DNA of 64,000 nucleotides, from the NCBI RefSeq assembly GCF_900258505.1, contig NZ_LT984895.1:1083952-1147951 (forward strand), read 5' to 3'. Position numbers and translations under genes: made by a program. The notes under the pieces are model-generated. The model had not been told where the DNA came from. It saw only the letters and a list, made by a program, of their open reading frames with translations, and searched no databases. Positions within the stretch are counted from its first letter, which is position 1; each line of letters begins with the position of its first letter. Origin of the DNA: Brachybacterium timonense (lineage in GTDB: Bacteria; Actinomycetota; Actinomycetes; Actinomycetales; Dermabacteraceae). Of the stretch, positions 8,122-17,449 are shown in pieces.

Positions 8122-9396
8122 ATGGTGCGCAGCGACAAGAGGCCGCCCGCACATACCTCCACGCCTGCAGCAGAGGGCCAGGCGGAGGATTCGCCCGGCA
8201 TCCTGCACCTGGACATGGACGCCTTCTTCGCGTCCATTGAGATCCGGGATGATCCGGCACTGCAGGGGCGCCCCGTGGTGGTTGGCGGAACGAGCGATCG
8301 AGCCGTGGTGGCCGCTGCGAGCTACCCGGCACGGGCCTTCGGGATCCGCTCGGCGATGCCGATGGCGGCGGCACGGCGCCTGACACGGGACCTCGTGATC
8401 GTGCCTCCCCGGATCGACCACTACCGCCGTGTCTCCCGGCAGGTGATGGCGATCCTGCGCGATGTCGTCGCCACCGTGGAACAGATCAGCGTGGACGAAG
8501 CCTTCCTCGATGTGCGTCCGGCCCGCCGTCTCTTCGGGCCACCCGAGACAATCGCAGACCTGCTGCGGTCACGAATCCGCTCGGAGCTCGGCCTGCCCAG
8601 CTCCGTTGGCGGATCCGTCTCCCGGCCGGTCGCGAAGATCGCCTCCGGGGCCGCGAAGCCCGACGGTGTGCTCATCATCCCCGCAGAGAAGACGGCGCAG
8701 TTCCTCGCACCGTTGCCCGTGTCCGTGATCGCTGGGGTGGGCCCGCGTGCCGTCGAGCGACTACAGCGGCTCGGTGTGAGGACCGTCAGTGACCTGCGCG
8801 CGGTTCCATCCAGCACACTGGCGCGCATCCTTGGTCCTCGGGCAGTGGATGTCGCGCGTCTTGCCGCGGGGGAGGACCGTACCGGGCTCGGTGCCCATAG
8901 CCGTGACCGCTCTCTGGGGACGGAACGCACCTGGGATCAGGACCTCGCCGATCCATCTGAGGTGCGCCGACGGATCACGGCGATGAGTGATGACGTCGCC
9001 CGTCAACTACGTCAGCACGGCTTTGTCACCCGGACTGTCGTGCTGAAGCTCCGCGCGCCCGATGGCACCACGATCACCCGCTCCTCCACCCTCGGGCAGC
9101 CGAGCGCGAGTGGGGAGCGGCTGCGCGAGCACGTGGTCGCGCTGTGGGAGAGGGAGGCAGCCACGATGCCCAGGGTCCGACTGGCCGGGGTGCGGGCCTC
9201 GCACCTCGAGCGTGCGGAGCAGCACGGCGCCCAGGAGCTCGCAGGCCGGACCACCGGGTGGCAGGGGCTGGAGAGCGCATGGGATCGCGCCGCGGAACGA
9301 TTCGGTCGCGCCAGCATCACCCGCGGATCCGCACTCGAGGCACGTTCCACGGCTCGCGAGGTCGACCCGACCACGCGGGAGGCAGATCGCGACTGA
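8122..9396 (+). CDS. dinB: DNA polymerase IV (Y-family translesion polymerase)
   Basis: A 424-residue Y-family polymerase. The N-terminal catalytic motif His-Leu-Asp-Met-Asp-Ala-Phe-Phe-Ala-Ser supplies one metal-binding aspartate. Ser-Val-Asp-Glu-Ala-Phe-Leu-Asp, near residue 125, supplies the second acidic pair. A helix-hairpin-helix thumb region (Ile-Ala-Gly-Val-Gly-Pro-Arg) and little-finger domain follow. It copies damaged DNA at the cost of accuracy. I see no SOS box immediately upstream, so LexA control is not evident. The C-terminal 30 residues are charged; no clear beta-clamp motif was identified. Confidence 0.95.
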   Translation: MVRSDKRPPAHTSTPAAEGQAEDSPGILHLDMDAFFASIEIRDDPALQGRPVVVGGTSDRAVVAAASYPARAFGIRSAMPMAAARRLTRDLVIVPPRIDHYRRVSRQVMAILRDVVATVEQISVDEAFLDVRPARRLFGPPETIADLLRSRIRSELGLPSSVGGSVSRPVAKIASGAAKPDGVLIIPAEKTAQFLAPLPVSVIAGVGPRAVERLQRLGVRTVSDLRAVPSSTLARILGPRAVDVARLAAGEDRTGLGAHSRDRSLGTERTWDQDLADPSEVRRRITAMSDDVARQLRQHGFVTRTVVLKLRAPDGTTITRSSTLGQPSASGERLREHVVALWEREAATMPRVRLAGVRASHLERAEQHGAQELAGRTTGWQGLESAWDRAAERFGRASITRGSALEARSTAREVDPTTREADRD

Positions 9397-9635
9397 AGCA
9401 CCGAGGGAGGCTTGGGTCCTCTCGCCGAGGAGGAGTCCCCGCATCACGATCCGGCGGGTCGTTCCTTGGGTGGGGCATGGCCGGTGCGTGATCCTGGCTG
9501 AAACGCTGCGCGCGCAGTTCCTTTTCCCAGACACCAGCACTATCCTGGCTCCACCGCTGATGGGGGCTGTGACTCCCGCTCGCGGTGGGAATCGCTGCCG
9601 GTGGGCGCCACGCACGGGGACGAAGGAGCTCAGAC

Positions 9636-10037
9636 ATGCCGCTGTCGGAGCAAGAGCAGAAGATGCTCGATGAGATGGAGCGCCAGCTCTTCGCCGACGA
9701 TCCGCGTCTGGCGCGCGCCTTCCGTCATGAAAGCAGCGATCGTGGCCGGCGCGACCGCCGGCGCATCGCGGTGGGACTCGGTGGCGTTGTCGCGGGTCTG
9801 CTGGTGCTCGTCTTCGCCGTGTCCATCCCCGCTGTCTGGCTTGGCGTCCTGGCGTTCGTCGGTATGCTCGCCGGCGCGATCTACGCCGTCACTGCTCCTG
9901 CAACCGGTAGGGATGCCTCCTCCGATGGCGCGAGCAGCAGCGCACAGCGCGCACCGAAGACATCCGCTGGCGGCCGCTTCATGCAACAGATGGAGAAGCG
10001 CTGGGACAAGCGCTCCGGAGACGACTCACGCTTCTGA
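9636..10037 (+). CDS. DUF3040 membrane protein
   Basis: A 133-residue protein starting at ATG 9636 (AAGGAG at 9623-9628). The N-terminus Met-Pro-Leu-Ser-Glu-Gln-Glu-Gln-Lys-Met-Leu-Asp-Glu-Met-Glu and the Phe-Ala-Asp-Asp-Pro-Arg-Leu-Ala-Arg stretch are the DUF3040 signature. Two adjacent membrane segments lie at about residues 46-90, followed by a hydrophilic tail. Function is unknown. Its place just before mraZ, upstream of the division cluster, is conserved in many actinobacteria. Confidence 0.9.
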   Translation: MPLSEQEQKMLDEMERQLFADDPRLARAFRHESSDRGRRDRRRIAVGLGGVVAGLLVLVFAVSIPAVWLGVLAFVGMLAGAIYAVTAPATGRDASSDGASSSAQRAPKTSAGGRFMQQMEKRWDKRSGDDSRF

Positions 10038-10078
10038 CCCCATGCGCCCGCACGGCGACGTGCTGAGCGCCCGCTGAT

Positions 10079-10112
10079 AACGCCCCGCCCGATCCGTTCG
10101 GTGCGGGGCGTT
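10079..10112 (+). terminator. Terminator after DUF3040 gene
   Basis: AACGCCCCGC (10079-10088) pairs perfectly with GCGGGGCGTT (10103-10112) around a 14-base loop, 41 bp after the stop codon. It insulates the mraZ promoter region from upstream transcription. Confidence 0.8.
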
Positions 10113-10381
10113 GCTGTGCGTGAGGCGGATGCGAGCCGCCCTCCCCGGCGCTCCACCGCCCTCCTCCCTTTTGCTCCACCGCGAGTCTCGGCGCGAGATC
10201 GGCCTGAGGAGAAGCCGTCTGGTGGTGCTGTGACCTGCATGAATGATGCGAGGGCTGCGGTGAGAAGCCCCGGACCTCGTGCGACGCGCCGCATGCGAGG
10301 GCATCGGTGTGCTACATCCCTCCACCCTGTGCCACTTGCGATGACCAGCAGTTTTGCCGTGTCAGGGTGAGGAAATGAGGT
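10113..10381. other. Spacer between DUF3040 terminator and MraZ operator
   Basis: No gene or clear element is seen between the DUF3040 terminator and the MraZ operator repeats starting at 10382; the dcw cluster promoter is probably in its right-hand part. Confidence 0.5.
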
Positions 10382-10422
10382 GTGGGGTAGCGCGCTGTGG
10401 GGAGAAGTGGGGTAAAGTGGAG
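10382..10422 (+). promoter_or_regulatory. MraZ-type operator repeats upstream of mraZ
   Basis: GTGGGG occurs at 10382, 10397 and 10407 and GTGGAG at 10417. The last three copies are exactly 10 bp apart, that is, on one face of the helix. Direct GTGG(G/A)G repeats at about 10-bp spacing are the known MraZ binding pattern in several bacteria, so the operon is probably autoregulated here. Confidence 0.75.
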
Positions 10423-10469
10423 CGCGTAGGAAGGAGATGGTCTGCTCAACGAGTGACAGGGGGTGCGAG

Positions 10470-10901
10470 ATGTTCCTCGGAACCTTCACGCCCAAGCTCG
10501 ATGAGAAGGGCCGGCTGATCTTCCCGGCGAAGTTCCGCGAGGACCTCGCCTCGGGTCTGGTCATGACTCGTGGACAGGAGCACTGCATCGCGGTGTATCC
10601 GCTCCAGGAGTTCCGCCAGAAACTCGAGGAGGCCCGACGGGCTCCGACCACGGACCGCCGCACGCGTGATTACCTGCGTGTGCTGCTCTCCGGGGCGGAG
10701 GACGTCATCCCGGACAAGCAGGGGCGCATCACCATCCCAGGCCATCTGCGCACCTACGCGGACCTTGACCGTGAGTGCGCCGTGATCGGCGCCCTCGATC
10801 GGCTCGAGATCTGGTCGCTCCCCGCATGGGAGGCCTACCTCGAGCAGAAGGAGGAGGGCTTCGCCCAGACCGCCGAGGAGGTGGTCCCGGGCCTGTTCTG
10901 A
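10470..10901 (+). CDS. mraZ: MraZ, transcriptional regulator of the dcw cluster
   Basis: A 143-residue protein with two SpoVT/AbrB-like halves. The first begins Met-Phe-Leu-Gly-Thr-Phe-Thr-Pro-Lys-Leu-Asp-Glu-Lys-Gly-Arg, and the second has Asp-Lys-Gln-Gly-Arg-Ile-Thr-Ile-Pro near residue 90. MraZ forms a ring that binds its own promoter. The ATG at 10470 gives the family's usual length; an in-frame ATG at 10437 would add 11 residues but abuts an AAGGAG with no spacing. Confidence 0.95.
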   Translation: MFLGTFTPKLDEKGRLIFPAKFREDLASGLVMTRGQEHCIAVYPLQEFRQKLEEARRAPTTDRRTRDYLRVLLSGAEDVIPDKQGRITIPGHLRTYADLDRECAVIGALDRLEIWSLPAWEAYLEQKEEGFAQTAEEVVPGLF

Positions 10902-10930
10902 CGGCAATCCGTGCAGCGAGACCTCTCGTC

Positions 10931-10981
10931 GTTCCCGCCCCGACGCAACTTCCCCGGTGGCGGGTCGGGAACGACGGGGAA
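10931..10981 (+). promoter_or_regulatory. Structured mraZ-rsmH spacer (mraW RNA-like candidate)
   Basis: In the 167-bp gap before rsmH, GTTCCCGCCCCG (10931-10942) can pair with CGGGTCGGGAAC (10961-10972), 11 of 12 bp. TTCCCCG (10950-10956), lying in that loop, can instead pair with CGGGGAA (10975-10981). The two pairings cross, so they exclude each other or form a pseudoknot. A conserved mraW RNA motif is described in this position in actinobacteria; whether this is it needs a covariance search. Confidence 0.5.
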
Positions 10982-11068
10982 TCCCGCCGGACGGCACCGA
11001 GAACAGCATGGCCGGGGCCATCACCCACCAGGCGAACCCAGCAGCACGACAGACGAGGGGAGGGCCGC

Positions 11069-12061
11069 ATGGAGCACGCGAGCGCACAGACTGCCGAGCA
11101 GCGGCACATCCCTGTGCTGCGCGAGGTCTCCGTCGATCTCCTCCTCCCTGCGCTGCAACGGCCAGGAGCGATCTACGTGGATGGAACCCTCGGCATGGGC
11201 GGCCATGCCGAGGCTGTGCTCACCCGCGCCCCCCACGCGCATCTCATCGGCATTGACCGAGATGACCAGGCCCTCGACCTCGCCCGTGAGCGTCTTGAGC
11301 GTGCAGGCCACGGCGCCCGGATCACCCTGGTCCACACCACGTACGACGAGATCCCCGCCGTCCTCGATTCCCTCGACATCGATGCGGCCGACGCGATCAT
11401 GCTTGACCTGGGACTGTCGAGCTTCCAGATCGACACTGCCGAGCGCGGATTCTCCTACGCGCACGACGCCCCGCTCGACATGCGGATGGATCCCGACGGG
11501 GACGACCCCACCGCCGCAGACCTACTGCGTGAGCTGCCCGAGGCAGAGATCGCCCGCATCCTGCACGCCTACGGGGACGAACGCTTTGCTCGCCGCATTG
11601 CGCGCCACATCGTCACGCAACGCGAACAACAGCCGATCACCCGCAGCGGCCAGCTGGTGGAACTCCTTGATGCCGCCATCCCCGCGGCGTCCCGCGCCGC
11701 CGGCGGGCACCCCGCCAAACGCACATTCCAGGCACTGCGCATCGCCGTGAACCGCGAGCTGGACATCCTCGCCGACGCTCTCGGCGGGGCTCTCGAGGCC
11801 GTCGCCGTCGGCGGCCGCGTTGTTGTCGAGTCCTACCACTCCGGCGAGGACCGACTGGTCAAGACGGCCTTTGCGCGCCGCACCCGGTCCTCGGCACCTG
11901 CCGGACTGCCCGTTGAACTCGATGAACATCGGCCGACTTTCACCGCCGTGGTTCGCGGTGCCCTGCAGGCCGACGAGGCCGAACGCGCCCTGAACCCCCG
12001 CGCAGCGTCCGTGCGCCTGCGTGCGGTCGAACGCATCCGACCTGACTCCGCCGCCCACTGA
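11069..12061 (+). CDS. rsmH: RsmH, 16S rRNA (cytosine-1402-N4) methyltransferase
   Basis: A 330-residue protein. It starts with the typical His-Ile-Pro-Val-Leu-Arg-Glu-Val segment, then Tyr-Val-Asp-Gly-Thr-Leu-Gly-Met-Gly-Gly-His (SAM-binding motif I). The inserted helical domain is followed by Ser-Tyr-His-Ser-Gly-Glu-Asp-Arg near the C-terminus. It methylates C1402 in the ribosomal P site. The start at ATG 11069 is preceded by GGGGAGGG. It is the first enzyme gene of the division cluster. Confidence 0.95.
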   Translation: MEHASAQTAEQRHIPVLREVSVDLLLPALQRPGAIYVDGTLGMGGHAEAVLTRAPHAHLIGIDRDDQALDLARERLERAGHGARITLVHTTYDEIPAVLDSLDIDAADAIMLDLGLSSFQIDTAERGFSYAHDAPLDMRMDPDGDDPTAADLLRELPEAEIARILHAYGDERFARRIARHIVTQREQQPITRSGQLVELLDAAIPAASRAAGGHPAKRTFQALRIAVNRELDILADALGGALEAVAVGGRVVVESYHSGEDRLVKTAFARRTRSSAPAGLPVELDEHRPTFTAVVRGALQADEAERALNPRAASVRLRAVERIRPDSAAH

Positions 12062-12082
12062 GACACACCAGGAATCACACCC

Positions 12083-12586
12083 ATGGCCAGCACCTCCGCA
12101 GCACGCGCCGCCAGACCCGGTCGCGTGACCCGTAGCGCACAGCAGCAGCGGCCCAGTCTGACCGTCCTTGCCCGGCCCGAGCCTGCACGCAGCCCGCTCC
12201 CGTTCACGGTGCTGTGCACGCTCATCGTCGTGGGCACGCTGGTGGCACTTCTGCTTCTGAATATCCAGATGTCGGACGCAAGCTACAAGATCACTCGCCT
12301 GCAGAGTCAGTCTCAGCGCCTCACCGAGGAGGCACAGGCGCTGCAGGAGACCAATGCCCGACTCGGCACGCCGCAGGAGCTCGAGAAAAGCGCCCGTGAG
12401 ATCGGTATGGTCCCTGTCGGAAACCCGGCCTACATCGATCTGTCCACCGGCACGGTGATGGGAGAGAGCTCTCCAGCTGGCCAGGTAGAGCAGGCGCCGG
12501 CGCTTCCTGCCGCGCACGTTGTTCCACCCGCCCGCCTCAGTGACAGCTCCACCGCCTACCGCGGAATGGGCAACGAGGGAGTCTGA
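12083..12586 (+). CDS. ftsL: FtsL-like divisome protein
   Basis: A 167-residue bitopic membrane protein. A basic cytoplasmic N-terminus of about 45 residues is followed by one membrane segment (about 46-68) and a periplasm-side coiled coil (about 70-115). The C-terminal tail is rich in Ala, Pro and Ser. Sequence conservation is low as usual, so the call rests on this layout and on its place between rsmH and ftsI. It should form the FtsQ-FtsL-FtsB complex that activates FtsW-FtsI. Confidence 0.85.
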   Translation: MASTSAARAARPGRVTRSAQQQRPSLTVLARPEPARSPLPFTVLCTLIVVGTLVALLLLNIQMSDASYKITRLQSQSQRLTEEAQALQETNARLGTPQELEKSAREIGMVPVGNPAYIDLSTGTVMGESSPAGQVEQAPALPAAHVVPPARLSDSSTAYRGMGNEGV

Positions 12587-12588
12587 GC

Positions 12589-14382
12589 ATGGCCACCCGC
12601 ACCTCGCCTCGCCGCAGCCCCGCCCCGCGCACCCGCGGCGGCGGCTGGATACCGCGCGCACGGCTCGGCGCACCTGCTGTGCGCCACCGCTTCTTGCTCA
12701 CGCTGTTGCTGGTAATGGCGCTCGCCCTGTCCGGCCGGCTGATCTGGATCCAGGGCCTGGACGCGAGCGCGAGAGCCCAAGAGGCGGTCAAGCAGCGCAT
12801 GGTGGAGCGCACCATTCCTGCTCTGCGTGGCCAGATCGCTGATCGTCATGGCACGGTTCTTGCGGATTCTGTGGAGCGTTACGACCTGTGGGTCGACCAG
12901 CGGCAGGTTGGTGACTACCTCAAGAACTCCACAACAGCTACGGTCAAGGGCATCCCCGCCGCCGCGCGAGAGCTGGCCCCGGTGCTGGGCTGGACCATCG
13001 AGGAGACCACCACTGCTCTGACGGGTGATCGGGGCTTCCTCTATCTGCGGAAGAACGTCGAACCGGAGGTGCGCAGCGCCGTTATGGCGCTGAAGATTCC
13101 CGGCGTCGGCTCTGACCGCGTCGCTGATCGCGTGTACCCGGCCGGTTCCGTGGGCGGGAACATCGTCGGTTTCGTTGGCGCCGATGGCGCCGCGCTCGCA
13201 GGCGCCGAACTGACCTACAACGAGACTCTCGCGGGGACGAATGGCCGGATCGAGTATGAGCGCGGCGCCGGTGGGCAGATGATCCCGACGGGGAACAACA
13301 CCGTCACCCCGGCGCAGGACGGTGAGTCCCTCGCCCTGACCATCGATCGTGACCTGCAGTGGAAGGCACAGCAGACCGTTGCTGGCGCCGTCGACGCCTG
13401 GGGAGCGACCGGGGGCAGTGCGGTGGTCTACAACGCGCGCACCGGCGAAGTGCTCGCTCTCGCCGACTACCCCACCTATGACCCCAACGCGCCTGCTGAC
13501 TCCCCGGACACAGCGCGCGGCAACAAGTCCGTCTCGAACGTCTTCGAGCCTGGTTCGACAGGCAAGGTGTTCACTTTCGCGGCCGCCATCGAGGAGGGCG
13601 TCGCATCCCCGTCCTCTCAGTACACAGTGGACTACGAGCAGTATTTCAACGGCGAGCGGATCAAGGACTCGCATCACCATCCCACGCAGCGTCTGACCCT
13701 CGCCGGGGTTCTCAAGAACAGCTCGAACGTCGGCACCGTGCAGGTCTCCGAGAAGATGACTCCGCAGGTGCGCTATGACTACTTGCGCAAGTTCGGGCTG
13801 GGAGCACCCACAGGGGTCGGCCTTCCGGGGGAGTCCGCAGGCATCGTGCATGCTCCGGAGAAGTGGACCGGGCGCACTCGCTACACCACGGGCTTCGGTC
13901 AGGGCTACTCTGTGACCGCCCTGCAGATGGTCTGCGCTATGGGTACGTTCGCCAACGACGGGGTGCGTGTCCAGCCGTCCATCGTCAAGGGTGTACGGCA
14001 GGCCGACGGCAGCGTGCGCCCGCTGGGCGAACCCACCCGTACCCGTGTGATCTCCTCGGAGACCAACGAGACCATGGTGCGCATGATGGACACTGCCGTC
14101 GAGGACGGCAAGCACAAAGCGTCCGTCCCGCAGTACACCGTGGCAGGGAAGACGGGCACCGCGCAGGTTCCCGATGGCACCTACACCGCGTCCTTCATCG
14201 GCTTCGCTCCCGCGGATAACCCGGAGATCGTGATCGGTGTGTTCGTGTTCGGTCTCCCCTCCTTCATCTCCGGCAGTAAGGCGGCTGCTCCCGCCTTTTC
14301 CGAGCTCATGGCGTACACGCTCCAGACTCAGGGCATCGCGCCCACCGGGGCCGCACCGCGCCCGTACGAAACGGAGTGGTGA
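12589..14382 (+). CDS. ftsI: FtsI, septal penicillin-binding protein 3-type transpeptidase
   Basis: A 597-residue class B penicillin-binding protein. It has a basic N-terminus, one membrane segment (about 36-56), a pedestal domain and a transpeptidase domain. The active motifs are Ser-Thr-Gly-Lys (within Glu-Pro-Gly-Ser-Thr-Gly-Lys, about residue 323), Ser-Ser-Asn and Lys-Thr-Gly-Thr (about 520). It cross-links septal peptidoglycan with FtsW as glycosyltransferase partner. The gene begins two bases after ftsL ends and overlaps or abuts murE. No PASTA domain is present. Confidence 0.95.
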   Translation: MATRTSPRRSPAPRTRGGGWIPRARLGAPAVRHRFLLTLLLVMALALSGRLIWIQGLDASARAQEAVKQRMVERTIPALRGQIADRHGTVLADSVERYDLWVDQRQVGDYLKNSTTATVKGIPAAARELAPVLGWTIEETTTALTGDRGFLYLRKNVEPEVRSAVMALKIPGVGSDRVADRVYPAGSVGGNIVGFVGADGAALAGAELTYNETLAGTNGRIEYERGAGGQMIPTGNNTVTPAQDGESLALTIDRDLQWKAQQTVAGAVDAWGATGGSAVVYNARTGEVLALADYPTYDPNAPADSPDTARGNKSVSNVFEPGSTGKVFTFAAAIEEGVASPSSQYTVDYEQYFNGERIKDSHHHPTQRLTLAGVLKNSSNVGTVQVSEKMTPQVRYDYLRKFGLGAPTGVGLPGESAGIVHAPEKWTGRTRYTTGFGQGYSVTALQMVCAMGTFANDGVRVQPSIVKGVRQADGSVRPLGEPTRTRVISSETNETMVRMMDTAVEDGKHKASVPQYTVAGKTGTAQVPDGTYTASFIGFAPADNPEIVIGVFVFGLPSFISGSKAAAPAFSELMAYTLQTQGIAPTGAAPRPYETEW

Positions 14383-14387
14383 GCAGC

Positions 14388-15980
14388 ATGACGCAGCAGA
14401 GTGCAGACGGCGAGAATCTGCGCACGGACGACCCGGAGCCCCCACGCCCCGCGCATCCGCGAGGGGAACAGCTGTCCCAGCTTGCCTCGCTCCTGGGTGT
14501 CACCGAACCACTGGCCGCGGATCCGGTCATCACCGGCATCACCCTCGACTCCCGCACTGCCCGGCCCGGTGACCTGTTGGCAGCCTTGCCTGGGGCTCAT
14601 ACCCATGGCGCTCGTTTCGCCGCGCAGGCGGCTGAGCGCGGAGCTGTCGCCGCACTGACGGACACCGACGGGGCTGCGGCCTGCCGCGAGGCTGGGCTGA
14701 TCGTGCTCGAGGTGAGGAACCCTCGTGCCGACACTGCCCGGGCTGCCGACGCGGTCTACGGCTCCGCCTGGCGTCGCCTCAAAACCATTGCCGTGACCGG
14801 AACCAACGGCAAGACGTCGGTCACCACGATGGTCCGCTCCGCCCTGGGGCACCTGGGGCATGCCGCCGGAATGATCGGAACCAGCGGCACCTTCTATCGT
14901 GACGGTTCGGGGCGTGAGCATCGCGTGGCGACGGCGCGCACCACCCCAGAAGCCACCGACCTGCATGGCATCTTCGCTCGCATGGTCGAGGACGGCGTGG
15001 ACGTGTGCGCCATGGAGGTCTCCAGCCATGCACTCGTGCTGCACCGCGCCGACCAGGCGGTCTTCGACATCGCCTGTTTCACGAACCTCAGCCAGGATCA
15101 CCTGGACTTCCATCCCACGATGGAGGACTACTTCCAGGCGAAAGCCCGACTGTTCACGCCCGAACACTCCCGTCGCGGCATCGTCTGCGTGGACGACGAT
15201 TGGGGCCGCCGCCTCGCAGCGATCGCCTCGGTGCCTGTCACCACGTACGCCACGGCTCCCGGCGTTGACGCCGACGTCACAGCGACGGATGTCCGCCCTG
15301 ACGGTTTCGGCACCTGCTTCACTGCCCGCAGCGCCGATCGAGATCTGCCGCTGCGGGCCGCGCTGCCTGGACGGCACTACGTCGCGAACACACTGGCCGC
15401 GCACCTGCTGCTGGATGCCATCGGCATCCGTGGCTCCGAGGTCGATGAGGCGCTCGGGACCGCCGGGACCGTCCCGGGCCGCATGGAGCTGATCGCCTCT
15501 ACGCCCGTGCGCGGTGTCGTCGACTACTCGCACACACCGGCAGCGCTTGAGCAGGCGCTCGCGACGCTGCGCGCTGTTCCCGGCACCGCGCGTGTGATCA
15601 CCGTGATGGGCGCCGGTGGCGATCGGGATCGCACCAAGCGGCCCCTGATGGGGAAGGTCGCGGCCGACGGTTCCGACATCGTCATCATCACGGACGACAA
15701 CCCGCGCACGGAGGATCCTGCAGCTATTCGTGACCAGGTGCGTTCCGGCATTCCTGCGGAACGGCCAGATGTGCACGTTGTTGAGGGCCGTGCCGCCGCG
15801 ATCGCACGTGCGGCGTGCCTGGCCGCCGTGGGCGACACGATCCTGGTGGCCGGCAAAGGAGCGGAGACCGGTCAGGAGATCGGCGGTATCGTCCATCCGT
15901 TTGACGATCGCGTGCAGCTGCGGGACGCGCTGCGCCGCGGCGTCGAGAAGCCACGCACCACCATAGACGGAGATCACTGA
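14388..15980 (+). CDS. murE: MurE, UDP-MurNAc-tripeptide synthetase (meso-DAP-adding)
   Basis: A 530-residue Mur ligase. The central ATP site is Val-Thr-Gly-Thr-Asn-Gly-Lys-Thr-Ser. The C-terminal domain holds Asp-Asp-Asn-Pro-Arg, and DNPR is the family signature for adding meso-diaminopimelate rather than lysine. This agrees with dapC and dapD later in the window. The ATG at 14388 lies five bases past the ftsI stop; a GTG at 14376 overlapping ftsI is an alternative start. Confidence 0.95.
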   Translation: MTQQSADGENLRTDDPEPPRPAHPRGEQLSQLASLLGVTEPLAADPVITGITLDSRTARPGDLLAALPGAHTHGARFAAQAAERGAVAALTDTDGAAACREAGLIVLEVRNPRADTARAADAVYGSAWRRLKTIAVTGTNGKTSVTTMVRSALGHLGHAAGMIGTSGTFYRDGSGREHRVATARTTPEATDLHGIFARMVEDGVDVCAMEVSSHALVLHRADQAVFDIACFTNLSQDHLDFHPTMEDYFQAKARLFTPEHSRRGIVCVDDDWGRRLAAIASVPVTTYATAPGVDADVTATDVRPDGFGTCFTARSADRDLPLRAALPGRHYVANTLAAHLLLDAIGIRGSEVDEALGTAGTVPGRMELIASTPVRGVVDYSHTPAALEQALATLRAVPGTARVITVMGAGGDRDRTKRPLMGKVAADGSDIVIITDDNPRTEDPAAIRDQVRSGIPAERPDVHVVEGRAAAIARAACLAAVGDTILVAGKGAETGQEIGGIVHPFDDRVQLRDALRRGVEKPRTTIDGDH

Positions 15981-15982
15981 GC

Positions 15983-17449
15983 ATGCTCACCATGACCGCG
16001 AGAGACGTCGCAGCCGTGACCGGGGGACGACTCATCGGCGGCGCCACAGGCGCTGAGACGATCACCGGGAGCGCTCGACTGGACTCACGTGCGGTGCACC
16101 GTGGAGACCTGTTCGCGGCATTCGTCGGCGAAAGGTCCGACGGGCACGACTTCGTCGGCGCCGCAGCGCGAAACGGTGCCGCGCTGGCCCTGGTTTCTGC
16201 CTCCGTCGACCATCCGGCGGTGCTCGTGGATGACGTGGAACAGGCACTGTCGGTACTCGCTCACGAGCAGCTGGAGCGGGCGCGCCGCGAGAACCCGGAC
16301 CTGGTGGTGCTCGCTGTCACCGCAAGCGCGGGGAAGACAGGCACCAAGGACCTCATGGGGCATGTGCTCACCGGGTGCGGGGAGACCATCGCCCCCGAAG
16401 GCAGCCACAACAATGAGCTCGGACTTCCGCTGACCGTGCTCGGCATCCGGGAATCCACCCGGTTCCTGGTGCTCGAGATGGGAGCGCGGGGCCTGGGGCA
16501 CATCGACCATCTCACCTCGATCGCCCGTCCGGATATTGCGCTTGTGCTGAATGTTGGCACCGCGCATATCGGCGAGTACGGCGACATCGAGACCACGGCT
16601 CGTGCCAAGGGTGAGCTGGTCGCCGCCCTCGAGCCCGCCGGCCGTGCCGTGCTGAACGCGGAGGATCCGCGTGTGGCTGCCATGGCCGAACGCAGCGCCG
16701 CCCCGGTGACCACGTGGGGCTTCTGGTCCGGCCAGGTGCGGGGGGAGAACCTCACACTCGACGACGACGCCCGCGCCCGTTTCGACCTGGTGATCCCCGA
16801 CGGGCTCACGCGGCTGGACGGCAGCGTCGTGCCCGCTGGCAGCTTCCCTATGCGACCTGACCTGCTGGGGGAGCACCAAGCCGCGAATGTGCTCGCCGCC
16901 GTGACCGCAGCCGTGATCGCCGGTGCGGACCCCGCACAGGTGGCGGAGCGGGTAGACGGTGCCCGCCTCGCTTCCGGGCAGCGCATGCAACGCCACGAGT
17001 CCGGTGGCGTCACCCTCATCGACGATGCCTACAACGCGAACCCGGACTCCATGAAGCACGCTCTGCGCACCCTCGCGCATCTGGGGCGGGGGCACCGCAC
17101 CATCGCGGTGCTCGGCGAGATGCTCGAGCTCGGCCCCGACACTACGAGTCTGCACGACGAGATCGGCCGCCTGGCCGTGCGCCTGAACATCTCCCAGCTC
17201 ATCGTCGTGGGGAAGGGCGCCGCCCCGATCCATCACGGTGCCAGCCTGGAAGGAAGCTTCGGTGGTGAATCACGCTATGTCGAGACGGTAGATGACGCGC
17301 TCACTGTGCTAGAACGGATCACGGCGCCCGGAGACGTGGTGCTGCTGAAGTCATCGCGCGATGCCGGACTGCGCCGCATCACGAGCCCCCTGCTCGCCTC
17401 TCTCGAGCATCGCGCCCAGCCCGATCCGCAGGGAGGGGAGCAGGCATGA
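15983..17449 (+). CDS. murF: MurF, UDP-MurNAc-tripeptide:D-Ala-D-Ala ligase
   Basis: A 488-residue Mur ligase starting two bases after murE. The P-loop is Ser-Ala-Gly-Lys-Thr-Gly-Thr-Lys-Asp, with the MurF-type change of the usual Gly-Thr-Asn-Gly-Lys motif. Conserved blocks include Gly-Ser-His-Asn-Asn-Glu-Leu-Gly and [12 protein letters not shown]. It completes the pentapeptide precursor in the cytoplasm. Its end overlaps mraY by 4 bp. Confidence 0.95.
   Translation: MLTMTARDVAAVTGGRLIGGATGAETITGSARLDSRAVHRGDLFAAFVGERSDGHDFVGAAARNGAALALVSASVDHPAVLVDDVEQALSVLAHEQLERARRENPDLVVLAVTASAGKTGTKDLMGHVLTGCGETIAPEGSHNNELGLPLTVLGIRESTRFLVLEMGARGLGHIDHLTSIARPDIALVLNVGTAHIGEYGDIETTARAKGELVAALEPAGRAVLNAEDPRVAAMAERSAAPVTTWGFWSGQVRGENLTLDDDARARFDLVIPDGLTRLDGSVVPAGSFPMRPDLLGEHQAANVLAAVTAAVIAGADPAQVAERVDGARLASGQRMQRHESGGVTLIDDAYNANPDSMKHALRTLAHLGRGHRTIAVLGEMLELGPDTTSLHDEIGRLAVRLNISQLIVVGKGAAPIHHGASLEGSFGGESRYVETVDDALTVLERITAPGDVVLLKSSRDAGLRRITSPLLASLEHRAQPDPQGGEQA

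Noticed and set aside
12556..14445. Minus-strand open frame opposite ftsI
   Set aside because: No start signals or homology; ftsI on the other strand has all catalytic motifs.
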